Notes: generated by a model not told the origin, from the letters alone. 64,000 nt of DNA from Rhabdochlamydiaceae bacterium (GCA_019745395.1 JAIETG010000011.1:20142-84141), one strand, 5' to 3'; positions 25,455 through 34,731 are shown, numbered from the stretch's first letter. Program-made: numbers and translations.

Positions 25455-26414
25455 ATGGATGTGGAAAGAAGCATAGAGAACATTCACCTTAGTGAAAATC
25501 AATTTTTATCAATTGTTCAAAAAGCTTTTCCAGAATGTGGGCGAGTTGATTCATACAAACTTCTTTCTGGTGGAGCCTTAAATACAACGTATAAATTCCA
25601 GATTAAAGACCAATCCTTTGTTTTACGCCTCTATGTCCGAGACAGAGCTCTTTGTAAAATGGAAAAAGAAATCCACGCTCTGATAGATGGTAAAGTTTCT
25701 ACTCCGAAACTTATCTATTTAGAAGAAAATCATCCTTTTTTCCCTTATGCCATTTTTCAGTTTATTGAAGGATCTCACATATCAGAAGTTCCCTGGGAAT
25801 GCAAAAATTCCCTTTCTTATGATTTAGGAAAGCTACTTGCCTCTATCCATGCATTTACATTTCCAGTAGCAGGGTTATTTGGAGAGGGAATTTCCATAGG
25901 AAAACCTTTTAAGGTTGGCTCTAGTCCTTATTTTGAAGAGGCTTTTTCTTTATTATCTAAAGAAGGATTTGCAAGGGCTCGATTAGGCGATAAGCTTTCT
26001 GAACAAATGCTAGAGTTTATGCAAAGAAACAAGGATTTTTTTCCGAAGGTGGAGGGGAATATTTGCCTTACTCATTCAGACTTTAAGCCGGTAAATTTGC
26101 TCTACAGCTTAGGGAAATCTTTTGTATTGGACTGGGAATTTGCTCATGCTGGAATGGGACTTTTGGATTTTGCGATCCTTTTACGTCACAAGGAGCAGTT
26201 TCCATTGGACTTGGGATATTTAGTAAATGGATATACAGATTTTGGAGGAAAGTTGCCAGATGAATGGCTGCGGTCGTCTTTAATCACAGACTTTATCAAC
26301 ATCGTATCAATGCTGGACGCTCCACCGGAGCGTCCAAAGCTTTTTCATCAGTTGAAGAGTGCAGCGCAAAGCACGATCGACCATTGGGATTTTTTTACTT
26401 ATCCCACATTTTGA
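25455..26414 (+). CDS. Phosphotransferase enzyme family (APH/choline kinase-like) protein
   Basis: The 319-residue product has the aminoglycoside-phosphotransferase fold. A Gly-containing first strand (LLSGGALNTTYKFQI) and the FVLRLYVRD lysine-strand analogue come first. The catalytic loop is CLTHSDFKPVNLL (H-S-D with Asn five residues after Asp), and the metal-binding segment is FVLDWEFAHAGMGLLDFA. These catalytic residues look complete. Relatives phosphorylate small hydroxyl compounds such as homoserine, choline or macrolides. Nothing in the context points to a substrate or to resistance. AAGGA lies six bases before the ATG. The 3' end overlaps the convergent small gene by 16 bases. Confidence 0.85.
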   Translation: MDVERSIENIHLSENQFLSIVQKAFPECGRVDSYKLLSGGALNTTYKFQIKDQSFVLRLYVRDRALCKMEKEIHALIDGKVSTPKLIYLEENHPFFPYAIFQFIEGSHISEVPWECKNSLSYDLGKLLASIHAFTFPVAGLFGEGISIGKPFKVGSSPYFEEAFSLLSKEGFARARLGDKLSEQMLEFMQRNKDFFPKVEGNICLTHSDFKPVNLLYSLGKSFVLDWEFAHAGMGLLDFAILLRHKEQFPLDLGYLVNGYTDFGGKLPDEWLRSSLITDFINIVSMLDAPPERPKLFHQLKSAAQSTIDHWDFFTYPTF

Positions 26415-26725
26415 AGGGACATTTCGTGGAAAATTTCCAGTAACAAAATTTCTCTTAGATTTTCGTTCGGCATGCATCTGTCAGCTACATTTGCGTCATT
26501 TTGTGCTAGCTTTCTGATATCCATTCGTACTTTAGCTTTATTTGCATATTTTTCTAAATGCTCTGCTGTGAACTTATTTTTTGAGACGACGGTTGTTAAC
26601 TGATTCTTAATCCAAGTTATTTGTTTAGCAGATGCTGTGTTTACACCTACGATTTTGTAAGGCTTGACGATTGTAGAAGATCTTTCGCTGCTTGTAGTTA
26701 TTTTAATTTTATTGTTTTTCATCAT
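26399..26725 (-). CDS. Small orphan protein
   Basis: This 108-residue frame has a good promoter (TATAAT) and an AAGAGG ribosome-binding site, so it is probably real. The product is basic and Ser/Thr-rich at the start (MMKNNKIKITTSSERSST) and then helical, with many Lys/Asn/Gln. I see no transmembrane segment, signal peptide or known motif. It converges with and overlaps the phosphotransferase gene by 16 bases. Confidence 0.5.
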   Translation of the reverse strand: MMKNNKIKITTSSERSSTIVKPYKIVGVNTASAKQITWIKNQLTTVVSKNKFTAEHLEKYANKAKVRMDIRKLAQNDANVADRCMPNENLREILLLEIFHEMSLQNVG

Positions 26726-27140
26726 AATTAGCCTCTTTTTTGTTAATTAAAAGTTTATTATACCAAATGTGTGTTTTTTTGTAATTTAAAATTTTATGTT
26801 TTTCTTTCTAATTCATTAAGTTAAAATTTTAAATTGATGATTGCGTGAGGATGTAGGTTAAAGAAGTGTGTAATTGTATCTGTTTGATTATAAGAATTTT
26901 GAGTCGTTTCCCGAGTTTTTTTGCCATTTGGAAAGAAGAAGGAAATGGGAGTGCTTGATAACTTTTCATAAAAGCAAAGACACATTGTTTTTTTTATGAG
27001 GTTTAAAAATATTACTGTCTTAATCTCTGTGTTTTAAGGGCTTGCATTCAAAGCGTCTTCGGACGATGATGTTTTGGCATGCAAATAGGTTAAAAGCTAT
27101 TTTTACCCAAAAGAGGAGCGCGATTTTCGCGTTTAAACAG
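26726..27140. other. AT-rich divergent intergenic region
   Basis: The region separates the small orphan (leftward) from the 27141 gene (rightward). It includes the promoter of the former; beyond that I see only T-rich DNA. The frame of the 27141 gene runs back to a TTG at 27042, with two ATGs at 27066 and 27069. None of these has a ribosome-binding site, so part of this region could be coding if the longer start is used. Confidence 0.45.
26752..26785 (-). promoter_or_regulatory. Promoter of the 108-residue orphan
   Basis: On the minus strand a perfect TATAAT (26762-26757) is preceded by a weak -35 (TTACAA) at about 16 bases. The start codon lies 31 bases downstream, after an AAGAGG ribosome-binding site. 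Confidence 0.5.
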
Positions 27141-28994
27141 ATGGATAATATAAGAGCGTTTGGTTCTACAGAGGGAAGCCCCCGATCTTTTAATTTTTTA
27201 AATTTTGATAGGGGCCCTATAGAAATAAGTCGTGATTCAGATGCTAAAGTAAGATCTGTATATAGGAATGTAAAGAGCGATGAATTTTCTGATAAGAGTA
27301 TCGAAGAGAGGGATTGTAGTAGTGATGAATATGAGGATGGTTTTTTCTCTAGTGCGATCAAGCCAATTAGGTCTGGATGGTCGAAGGCTCCTGTAGACAA
27401 ATACTTGGATGTAGGTTTAGATGCTCTAGATTCTGCAGTCACGGTTTTTGATCAGGGGAAAGTAAGCTCTAAAGATGTGATAAAAAGAGATTTTTTATCA
27501 AAGCTAACAACTCTTCAACGTAATTATGAAGCTCAAAAAACCGAATACGAAAATTCGCTAAGAAATTTAGAGCATAGTGAAAAAACGCTTTCTTTATATA
27601 TGGATCGTGATAAGGATCAAGCAAAAGCAGATTGTGCTGGATTTGCCAAAGACGTTCTTGATACGTGTGTGCAATTGCTTGATATGTATTCAAGATTCAA
27701 TTTAGTCAAGATTGAACAAGAGAGAGAGCTTTATCGAACTCAATGTCTAGCGATTTCAGAATTTGTAAAAAAGCTTAGGCAAGATCTCTCTATTGTTTTT
27801 CATCCCTCCGACAAAACATCTGTGGGTTCTGATATATCTAAGATTCTTCCTTTTGCAGGAGATCTAGAAAATGATCCAATAACAAAATCAAAGATCCTGG
27901 CCAGAATTGCCTTGAGTCAAATTAAAGTAAAAGAAGCTCTTCTTGTTTTGGATAAAGAAAAAAAATCTGATCTAATTTATACGTTTAAAAGTCTCTCTGC
28001 ACCATTACAGGAAGAAATTTCCAATATTTTAAAAGATAGAAAAGTCAAAGGTGGGAAATTATTCACAGGAAATGAAGCTGTAAGGGAAAAAAGACTCTTA
28101 ATAAAAGTAGATGAAATATTTACTAAAATAGAAGAAGTCCTTCTCACAATGAAGTTAATGTCTTTTGACGAGCCAGTAGTCCAGGAGAGATCATCTTTTT
28201 CTGTTGCTAATCCAGCGATAGATCACATTTTAGGATTGGGGGGAGCGAATTTAGCAGGATTATCTGAACCCAAACGGCAAGAAATTCTACTCTTAAAGCG
28301 GGACTACGAAGAACTGAAAAACGCTTTTAATCGTGCCGTAGAAAAAGCAGATCTGACTCAAAGATCTTTTTCAGCTTTTGGGTGTACGTCTGTTCGAAAT
28401 GTTGTACAAGAAGATGGACTTGAATGTATTGAGCGCGCGGAATTGTTTTTGAAATCATGCGCATCGTGCATAGATGATTATTTAACGAAAATTCATCTCA
28501 TGTCCCCTTCAGATTTGCATCTTATGGAACACAATTGTACGAAAATTATTGAAAATGCAGAAAATGCCATGGCGACAGTTTTTCTGGTTCTTCAAATTTT
28601 CAAGGAAAAGCAGCAAGGAATACTTAAACAAAGAAATACATGTCCTTTGAGTTTTTCTCATAAAACAGATGATCTTATAAATCAGATTGCTCAGAAAAAA
28701 GCAGCCGTAATATCAAAAGTTGCTAGTCTTAGACTCAAAAAAATAAAAGCTTTTTACAAGATGGCTATAAAAAACCACCTTAAAGATGGCCGTAAGCACA
28801 ATTCGGAAAGAGCTCGAGTTTTTTCCTTTATCCAAGAAAAACAAGGCGAAATAGACACCCTTTTAGAGGGTAGGGCATTACCTGGAAAGGAGCTGACTAA
28901 GAGGATGAAGTCCTTGCTTAAAAATATAAAAGATTTTGAACGAAGGCTATTTTCACCGACGCTTTCATGTTTTTTCCGTAATAGCAGGTTTTAG
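27141..28994 (+). CDS. Large helical orphan protein, effector candidate
   Basis: The 617-residue product (from ATG 27141) resembles no family I know. The first ~70 residues are polar and disordered (Ser/Asp/Glu-rich). The rest is predicted almost entirely helical, with heptad-like Leu/Lys/Glu spacing that suggests coiled coils, and several Lys-rich helices near the C-terminus. There is no signal peptide or membrane segment. A longer form from TTG 27042 or ATG 27066 is possible. I prefer 27141 because the composition changes there, but the nearest AGGAG is 24 bases away and too distant. The last 30 bases overlap the convergent membrane-protein gene. Size, disorder and lack of homologues fit a chlamydial effector or inclusion-associated protein. 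Confidence 0.55.
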   Translation: MDNIRAFGSTEGSPRSFNFLNFDRGPIEISRDSDAKVRSVYRNVKSDEFSDKSIEERDCSSDEYEDGFFSSAIKPIRSGWSKAPVDKYLDVGLDALDSAVTVFDQGKVSSKDVIKRDFLSKLTTLQRNYEAQKTEYENSLRNLEHSEKTLSLYMDRDKDQAKADCAGFAKDVLDTCVQLLDMYSRFNLVKIEQERELYRTQCLAISEFVKKLRQDLSIVFHPSDKTSVGSDISKILPFAGDLENDPITKSKILARIALSQIKVKEALLVLDKEKKSDLIYTFKSLSAPLQEEISNILKDRKVKGGKLFTGNEAVREKRLLIKVDEIFTKIEEVLLTMKLMSFDEPVVQERSSFSVANPAIDHILGLGGANLAGLSEPKRQEILLLKRDYEELKNAFNRAVEKADLTQRSFSAFGCTSVRNVVQEDGLECIERAELFLKSCASCIDDYLTKIHLMSPSDLHLMEHNCTKIIENAENAMATVFLVLQIFKEKQQGILKQRNTCPLSFSHKTDDLINQIAQKKAAVISKVASLRLKKIKAFYKMAIKNHLKDGRKHNSERARVFSFIQEKQGEIDTLLEGRALPGKELTKRMKSLLKNIKDFERRLFSPTLSCFFRNSRF

Positions 28995-30146
28995 TTTTGC
29001 TAAGGTCCATATACTTGCTGCCATGCAAATAAGAATGACTATAGAAACGGCTAAAATACCAGAAGCATCTAGTTGTAACCATTTCATTCCCCATTCTAAA
29101 AGAGGAGCGAGAGCTAAGCAGACCCAAGCTTGCGCTAAAAAGCGCTCTCTAAGAGGAAAGCATAAAAAAGCGATTTGTAAAAGCGGGAACAACCATGAGT
29201 AGTCTAGCCCTTTGAAAAGAGTTTGCTCGCAAGTATAAGAAAAAGGATTCGAGAGGATTTGAGGGATCAAAAGAGCAATCAATCCGAAAACGGGCAGAAG
29301 GAACATGCAAAACTGCCATCCTTTGATTTTAAGAAGGCGGGGGCCTATTACAGGAGCTAGAATAAAGATCACTAAAATACCAAGTCCTGAAAAAAACGCG
29401 TGTTTTCCTAGGAAGGAATTGTATTCAGAAGGAGATACAGCGGCTGCGTGCTCGATATAAGATCCAAATAAAGGCGCATTAAGTGAGAGAATGAGTTTAA
29501 ATCCGACAAAGAGAATGGAAAAAAGGATCAAAGAAGGCCAAGGACGAGGGAATGCGATAATTGCTTTTTGCAAAGGAATACGATCTGGAGATTTTTTTCG
29601 GATCCAACAATCACACAGCCAAGTCAGGGCTAGACAGCCCCAAGTTCCTAAGAGAAGAGGTAAAGAAGAAAATGCCGGGCCTAAACGAGAGAATATGGTT
29701 AAAGGAATGGCAAAAATCATAAATACAACAGTACTTAGGCATAATAGAATAAAATAATATTTTTTCCCCTCAGAAACTTTTGTAATTTGATTGATGTAAG
29801 CCCACCCTAAGAAAGTGAGTATTGAATGAGAAAATAGAGAAGTAAGAAAATAAGAAAGAGGGGATGAAGAAAGTAGATATACACTAATAGGAAGTGCTAT
29901 AGCAATCGATAGGAGAGCGGTTTTAAATAGGAGCTCAAATCGAATTTTTCTTAGTATGAGTACAAGTGCTACAAAAAACAAACAGCTAAGAAAGTGCACC
30001 CAGGTTTGGATGGCAAGAAAAGGGATGCCTTTTTGTACGAGAGAATGTTCTATGTTTCTTCCGAGCTCAAAAGTTAACGAGGTCGATGTGTTAATGCATA
30101 ATAGTAAGCATAGCAGTGGAAAGAAAAGCTTCTTAAAGGGAGGCAT
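28965..30146 (-). CDS. Multi-pass membrane protein resembling a truncated NTT/TLC nucleotide transporter
   Basis: The 393-residue protein has about ten hydrophobic helices. The segment LGWAYINQITKVSEGKKYY matches the conserved F-W-x-[FY]-x-N-[EQ]-[IV]-T-x-x-x-E-A-K-R-[FY]-Y text of ATP/ADP translocases (NTT/TLC family), the hallmark nucleotide importers of Chlamydiae and Rickettsiae. LREREFLA-like text (PLRERFLAQA) near the end also fits. It is about 100 residues shorter than typical NTTs, and several usual charged residues in the helices are not evident. It may be a divergent paralogue with another substrate. MFS is the alternative assignment. The 3' end overlaps the convergent 27141 gene by 30 bases. 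Confidence 0.6.
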   Translation of the reverse strand: MPPFKKLFFPLLCLLLCINTSTSLTFELGRNIEHSLVQKGIPFLAIQTWVHFLSCLFFVALVLILRKIRFELLFKTALLSIAIALPISVYLLSSSPLSYFLTSLFSHSILTFLGWAYINQITKVSEGKKYYFILLCLSTVVFMIFAIPLTIFSRLGPAFSSLPLLLGTWGCLALTWLCDCWIRKKSPDRIPLQKAIIAFPRPWPSLILFSILFVGFKLILSLNAPLFGSYIEHAAAVSPSEYNSFLGKHAFFSGLGILVIFILAPVIGPRLLKIKGWQFCMFLLPVFGLIALLIPQILSNPFSYTCEQTLFKGLDYSWLFPLLQIAFLCFPLRERFLAQAWVCLALAPLLEWGMKWLQLDASGILAVSIVILICMAASIWTLAKLKPAITEKT

Positions 30147-30237
30147 TTAGGCACCTAGTTGTTAAAAAAAGCAGTGTAGCTTTATGAATAACTTCTTGGC
30201 AAGATTTGAAGTAAATACATTTTTTTGAATAAACAAA

Positions 30238-30273
30238 AAGCCTCCCCAAACTCGTAGTAGTTTAGGGAGGCTT
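30238..30273 (-). terminator. Rho-independent terminator of the M48 peptidase gene
   Basis: A 15-bp stem with one mismatch (arms 30238-30252 and 30259-30273, loop six bases) is followed on the minus strand by TTTTTGTTT. It lies 38 bases past the peptidase stop codon. Confidence 0.85.
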
Positions 30274-30311
30274 ACTTACTTAGGCTTTCGGAGAAAAGCT
30301 TATACTTAGAT

Positions 30312-31127
30312 TTATCTTAATATTTGTTGTTTAAAATCTTCTAAAACCTTTTGCTTCATTTCTTTCACTAGTGTTTTTAGTTTTTCAATTTTTTCCTGTT
30401 CGTCAGCTTCGTTGATAATTCCCTGTTTAATTTTTAAATGAGATTCTATTTTTTGTATGCGGCTTGCTAAAGAAGGATGTAAAGCATCTAATAGGTTTTC
30501 CCCTTGAGGAGATATCAGTAATTTTTTCCAAGAAGCTTTTTGACGAGATTCTAAATAAAGTTGCTGCATAGCCTTAAAAATTCGTCTGCCACCTTTTAGT
30601 TCATCGATAGAGCTGTTTGCTATAGCAAAATCGTCGGCTTTCCCCTCACAGTAATATTTGTAACTTACTAAAGGGATTGCTCCTGCAAAAGCAGTAATAT
30701 CAGCGCTCCGAGACGCATCATAAGAATTGGTAAGAGCAAGGGCGGTGAGAGCTGAAATAAGCCCTAATGCGCAAGCTGTGAATGAATCATTATGTTTTAA
30801 GTGGGAAATTTCATGTTTGAGGATAAAAGAAGAGGCTTCAGGATCGATTTGATGCAAATTAGGTGCAGTATGGATGACTGCATCTCCAGATGTGAAATAA
30901 TTTGTTCCAATGGCTTCTGCAAACCCAAGATTAACTTGTTCTTTGATTTTAAGATCTTGCCGGATACCCATCTGATCTAAAAAAGGTTTTAACCTCGCCG
31001 AGATCAGAGCTTCAGAAGGAGTTTGTTCTACTGGGGGCTCTTTGTAAGTAGTGCTTTTATAAGCTCCATGGGCGAGCAATGCAGGCATTAGTATTTTAAC
31101 TGCAGTATGCTGATTGATGTTATTCAT
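30312..31127 (-). CDS. M48-family zinc metallopeptidase
   Basis: The product (271 residues from ATG 31127) has the gluzincin signature H-E-I-S-H with HND following, and the third zinc ligand in CEGKADDFA about 60 residues later. Both are diagnostic of M48/Ste24-like peptidases. Two hydrophobic stretches sit between them (LGLISALTALALT and IPLVSYKYY region), suggesting membrane association as in HtpX. It is shorter than HtpX and lacks its N-terminal paired helices, so it is closer to the small BepA/LoiP/Oma1-like forms. I choose ATG 31127, which follows AAGGGG, over an in-frame GTG seven codons upstream. It is transcribed alone and properly terminated. Confidence 0.85.
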   Translation of the reverse strand: MNNINQHTAVKILMPALLAHGAYKSTTYKEPPVEQTPSEALISARLKPFLDQMGIRQDLKIKEQVNLGFAEAIGTNYFTSGDAVIHTAPNLHQIDPEASSFILKHEISHLKHNDSFTACALGLISALTALALTNSYDASRSADITAFAGAIPLVSYKYYCEGKADDFAIANSSIDELKGGRRIFKAMQQLYLESRQKASWKKLLISPQGENLLDALHPSLASRIQKIESHLKIKQGIINEADEQEKIEKLKTLVKEMKQKVLEDFKQQILR

Positions 31128-31216
31128 GTAACCCCTTGGATGTTGCACTAATTCTATTATTGATCTGTTTTTTGTTTCAATAGAATTAGTTATTTGTCCT
31201 AGTTGTTACATTTTTA

Positions 31217-32269
31217 TTATCTGTTGTTTGTGTTGGATATTTCTTTTGTAATTGTTTTTACGCTTTGTATGTCTTGCTCAGAAGTACTCCAAGAAGTAAC
31301 CCATCGAAGTTCATGTTTTTCCATATCCCAGAGATGGCAGGAAATTTTTTCTTGAATGTGCGGAATCCAAGAAGGGGGCGCTGTGAAAAAAATCTGATTG
31401 GTTTCTACGGGACTTGTTAAAGAAAGTTCTGGAATCGATTGGATGATTGCTGCGACTTCTTGTGCTTTTTGATTGGCTTGCAAAGCTAGAGTGCGCCACA
31501 GATCTTGAGTGAAAAAGGGGATATATTGCGCAGAGAGATATCTCATTTTTGATAAAAGTTGCAGCGTTTGTTTGTGAAGATGATCGCTTCCTTCTTGTAG
31601 TTGGGTATTGAATATGACAAGAGCTTCTGTTCCCATTAAACCGTTTTTTGTGCCTCCAAGAGACAGTATGTCTAAAGAAGCTGCTTTGACAATTTCTGCT
31701 AAAGAAGCATTTAAATACGCTGCAGCGTTATAAAGGCGGCTTCCGTCCATATGTACAAGAAGGTTTTCTTCTTTGCATAGTTTCGAAATAGCAATAAGTT
31801 CTTCCAGACTATAGACGGTTCCTATTTCTGTGGGCTGCGTTAAAGAAACGATGCGTGGGGCTGTGGAGTGCTTGCCAAAGGCTCTTTCAGTCTTTAATTT
31901 TTTCTCAATAGCATCTGGAGTGAGCTTGCCTTTGTGATGGGCAATTGTTAGAAGTTTGCATCCAGCAATCGATTCTGCAGCGCCGCTTTCTTGATAGCCA
32001 ATATGCGCAATGTCTGTACAAAGAACGGATTCGTATCTACGACATGCAATTTTAAGTCCTAAAACATTAGATCCGGTTCCTGTAGGAATGATAAAAACTT
32101 TGCAAGGAACTTCCATGGCTTCTTGGATCTTTTTTTGAGCTTCTTCTGTCCAACGATCAGCGCCATAGGCTGGGGCATATCCCAAATTTGCGTCTATGAC
32201 AGCTTGAAGAACTAGAGGGTGAGCAGGGCTCCAATTATCGCTAGCTAGGGGAATTTTATCCTGAGACAT
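31217..32269 (-). CDS. Low-specificity threonine aldolase (PLP)
   Basis: The enzyme cleaves L-threonine or L-allo-threonine to glycine and acetaldehyde. It is a PLP fold-type I protein of 350 residues, typical for the GLY1/LtaE family. Evidence is the N-terminal LASDNWSPAHPLVL, the cofactor region GTGSNVLGLK, the aspartate site VHMDGSRLYNA, and the Schiff-base lysine in SLGGTKNGLMG. A GAGGAG ribosome-binding site precedes the ATG. It supplies glycine in an organism likely to scavenge amino acids. Beta-eliminating lyases share the fold but differ around the lysine. Confidence 0.92.
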   Translation of the reverse strand: MSQDKIPLASDNWSPAHPLVLQAVIDANLGYAPAYGADRWTEEAQKKIQEAMEVPCKVFIIPTGTGSNVLGLKIACRRYESVLCTDIAHIGYQESGAAESIAGCKLLTIAHHKGKLTPDAIEKKLKTERAFGKHSTAPRIVSLTQPTEIGTVYSLEELIAISKLCKEENLLVHMDGSRLYNAAAYLNASLAEIVKAASLDILSLGGTKNGLMGTEALVIFNTQLQEGSDHLHKQTLQLLSKMRYLSAQYIPFFTQDLWRTLALQANQKAQEVAAIIQSIPELSLTSPVETNQIFFTAPPSWIPHIQEKISCHLWDMEKHELRWVTSWSTSEQDIQSVKTITKEISNTNNR

Positions 32270-32399
32270 GCTATTTCTCCTCTATGAAAAAGGTTGTAAT
32301 GTAGACAATATAAGGTGAAAAATCAATGAGTAAGTGAGTTTTTGAAGAAAATCGATGGTATCTGTTATTGTGGTTTTTTCTTGAGCACTGGAGGTTTTT

Positions 32400-33047
32400 A
32401 TGAAGGTTGTATTTCTGTTTTATCCTAAGATGACGGCGTTAGATGCGATAGGGCCTCATGAAATCCTCTCCAGACTTCCCGGAGCAGAGGTTTTTCGCGT
32501 AGCAAAGCAAGCGGGACCCGTATTGTCAGATTCTGGATTAGTACTTATGGCAGAATATAGTATTTCACAAGTCTCTCAAGCTGATATCTTAGTAATACCC
32601 GGTGGAGGAACTGCGACTACTTTACGCGATCATCCAGATGTTTTACAGTGGATCCGTGATATGCATAGTCAAACGATGTGGACAACGTCCGTATGTACAG
32701 GGAGTTTAATTTTAGGAGCTGCGGGTGTTTTGTCAGGAGTCAGAGCGACAACACACTGGACTGTACTTGATAGATTGTCTCTTTGGGGAGCCTTACCTGT
32801 ATCTGATCGAGTGGTAGAAGATGGGAAAATCATGACGGCAGCTGGAGTCTCAGCTGGGATTGATATGGCATTAACGCTAACGGCAAAGATTGCAGGTCCG
32901 AGCTTCGCGCAATCTATGCAACTAGCCATTGAATACGATCCTCAGCCTCCTTTTGATGTGGGCTCTCCTGAAAAAGCGCATCCAGAAATTCTACAGATTT
33001 TAAAGTCTCGCATGACAGCTTCTTTTGAGGCGGCAAGCCCAAGCTAG
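32400..33047 (+). CDS. DJ-1/PfpI family protein, isonitrile hydratase-like
   Basis: The 215-residue product is a class I glutamine amidotransferase-like fold of the DJ-1/PfpI/ThiJ superfamily. Landmarks are VVFLFYPKMTALDAIGP, ILVIPGGG, and the nucleophile elbow SVCTGSLILGAAGVL with the catalytic Cys. The following RATTHW motif is typical of the InhA-like (isonitrile hydratase) and AraC-N-terminal branch. Function is uncertain: isonitrile hydration is known for one member, while stress-related or amidase-like roles occur in others. GGAGG precedes the ATG. It converges with the MerR-type gene, and a GC-rich inverted repeat (GGCGGC...GCCGCC) spans its stop. Confidence 0.85.
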   Translation: MKVVFLFYPKMTALDAIGPHEILSRLPGAEVFRVAKQAGPVLSDSGLVLMAEYSISQVSQADILVIPGGGTATTLRDHPDVLQWIRDMHSQTMWTTSVCTGSLILGAAGVLSGVRATTHWTVLDRLSLWGALPVSDRVVEDGKIMTAAGVSAGIDMALTLTAKIAGPSFAQSMQLAIEYDPQPPFDVGSPEKAHPEILQILKSRMTASFEAASPS

Positions 33048-33060
33048 CCGCCCTGTAAAG

Positions 33061-33792
33061 TTAGAGATTTTTTTGAGCAAAGACCTGCATGGCCTCTGCT
33101 AAAAATTTTGCTAAGTGTGGATCTACAATATCGAGTTGCTTTCTAAAGTCTATGTGCTCCACATAGAGAGTTGACAAAGCTTTGTAGGCTTGTTTTGTCG
33201 CATTATGCAACTGATTTGTCAGTGTGTGATGCTTTTGTATGAGAATTTGCACCTCTTTAGAAGAGGGGCAAAGATTCTGTTTCATTAGCTCGGCTATTTG
33301 TTTATAAAGTGCATACCCTTCGTCTGCAATCTGTTTTTTCTCGATCCATGACAGCTCTTGTTTCTTGAGGTTTTCGAGAACAATAGTTTCATTTTCTGAG
33401 TTTGGATCGCTTGAGACTACGCTAAATCCATGGAAAAATTCTTGATCTTTCATGCTTTTTTTTCCTTGTAGATATTGGATGGTTGTTTCGATGGTCTGCA
33501 GCAGGTTTCCTATTTTCTCCCACTCTTTTTGTAGGGATTTTTTATGGGAATGTAGTGCGGCAAGAGGGTGAAAATCACTTTGCTTCAATATCTTGCCAAT
33601 TTGTTTTAAAGAAAGTCCAAGTTCTTTAAAAAACAAGATCTGTTGTAAAAGCAAAAGCTCTTTTTCCTCATAATACCGAGTTCCATTGGATCCATGATAA
33701 GCTGGTTTTAAAAGACCCAGTTCATCGTAAAAATGCAATGTTCTTACACTGATTCCGGAAATTTCTGCTGTTTTTTTTACTGTATAGACCAT
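33061..33792 (-). CDS. MerR-family regulator with TipAS-like domain
   Basis: The N-terminal MerR winged-helix domain is clear (VKKTAEISGISVRTLHFYDELGLLKP, TRYYEEKEL). It is followed by the dimerising helix and a ~120-residue C-terminal TipAS-like all-helical domain. TipA-type proteins bind thiopeptide or other antibiotics and activate efflux genes. It is divergent from an ABC ATPase-permease pair at 33967-35512, the usual arrangement for a regulator and its target. The AAAGGAGA ribosome-binding site fits the ATG at 33792. Confidence 0.9.
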   Translation of the reverse strand: MVYTVKKTAEISGISVRTLHFYDELGLLKPAYHGSNGTRYYEEKELLLLQQILFFKELGLSLKQIGKILKQSDFHPLAALHSHKKSLQKEWEKIGNLLQTIETTIQYLQGKKSMKDQEFFHGFSVVSSDPNSENETIVLENLKKQELSWIEKKQIADEGYALYKQIAELMKQNLCPSSKEVQILIQKHHTLTNQLHNATKQAYKALSTLYVEHIDFRKQLDIVDPHLAKFLAEAMQVFAQKNL

Positions 33793-33966
33793 AGGGTCTC
33801 CTTTAATCGTCCTATGATTTTAAAGGATCCGTCCAATATAAAGCATCACGTATACGTTAGGGGCAACAGAGAATTTTTAAAATAATTTATGGATTTAAAA
33901 AAGGTTTTTTCTTTTGTAATTATTCTAAATATTCATCTACTATTTTCGGTAACAAAAGGGAAGTGT
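33793..33966. promoter_or_regulatory. Divergent control region between MerR/TipAS gene and ABC exporter
   Basis: The 174-base region separates the regulator from the exporter genes. A dyad TCCT-N10-AGGA at 33810-33827 lies just upstream of the regulator and is a possible MerR-type site. I cannot place -35/-10 boxes with a long 19-bp spacer with confidence. A longer exporter frame reaches back to 33889, but the ribosome-binding site (AAAGGGA) supports the start at 33967. Confidence 0.35.
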
Positions 33967-34731
33967 ATGAGTAAGTCCTTGATTTGTTTGCAATCGGTGA
34001 AAAAACAGTACCATGATGGACCTCGCCTAAAAGAAGCTTTAAAGGGCGTTTCTTTAGAGATTCAAGAAGGGGAAATTTTGGGATTGCTTGGCGTCAATGG
34101 AGCTGGAAAGACCACACTCTCCACTATTTTAGCGGGATTGCATCCTTGTTCTTCGGGAGATGTTATTTATCAAGGTAAGTCAATTTACCAAGATATTATT
34201 TCTTATCGAAAAATTGTGGGGTTTTGCCCGCAAAAACCCAACTTAGACATTTCTTTGACCTTGGAAGAAAATTTGATCTTTGCAGGACGCTACCATCTTC
34301 TTTCTAAAGAAGCGATCAAAAGGCAAGTGGAAGATCTTATGGAGCAGTTTCACTTGCAAGAATATGCTAAATCTAAGGCATCTGTTTTATCAGGTGGCTA
34401 TAAACAAAGGTTTTTGATTGCAAGAACGCTTATCCATAGTCCTAAGTTCATTATTTTAGATGAACCGACAGTGGGCTTAGATCCTCATATCCGGCATCAA
34501 TTATGGGATTACATTACCACTTTTAAGAAAAGAGGGATTTCTGTCCTTCTTACTACTCACTATCTGGATGAAGCGGAGAGTTTGTCTGATCGCGTTTGTA
34601 TTATTGATGATGGAACTGTGAAAACAATCGATACTCCGCAAAATCTGATGAATCTTCACAAGCAAGGCAATCTAGAAGATGTTTTTTTAAAACTTATACA
34701 AGAGTCTGATTATGTCCCTCCCACTTCTTAG
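33967..34731 (+). CDS. ABC-2 exporter ATPase subunit
   Basis: The 254-residue single ABC ATPase has Walker A GVNGAGKTT, Q-loop in GFCPQKPNLD, signature LSGGYKQRFLIA and Walker B FIILDEPTVGLDP. The H-loop is in LLTTHYLDEAE. It is of the CcmA/DrrA class that powers ABC-2 permeases, here the next gene, which it overlaps by 20 bases. The TipAS-type regulator upstream suggests drug-induced efflux; this is inference from arrangement. Confidence 0.95.
   Translation: MSKSLICLQSVKKQYHDGPRLKEALKGVSLEIQEGEILGLLGVNGAGKTTLSTILAGLHPCSSGDVIYQGKSIYQDIISYRKIVGFCPQKPNLDISLTLEENLIFAGRYHLLSKEAIKRQVEDLMEQFHLQEYAKSKASVLSGGYKQRFLIARTLIHSPKFIILDEPTVGLDPHIRHQLWDYITTFKKRGISVLLTTHYLDEAESLSDRVCIIDDGTVKTIDTPQNLMNLHKQGNLEDVFLKLIQESDYVPPTS

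Noticed and set aside
27042..27140. Extended N-terminus of the helical orphan
   Set aside because: TTG and ATG options lack ribosome-binding sites and the extra sequence is basic and atypical; kept as an alternative only.
33030..33052. GGCGGC...GCCGCC inverted repeat at the end of the DJ-1/PfpI gene
   Set aside because: The stem is only six base pairs and no T-run follows, so I did not list it as a terminator.
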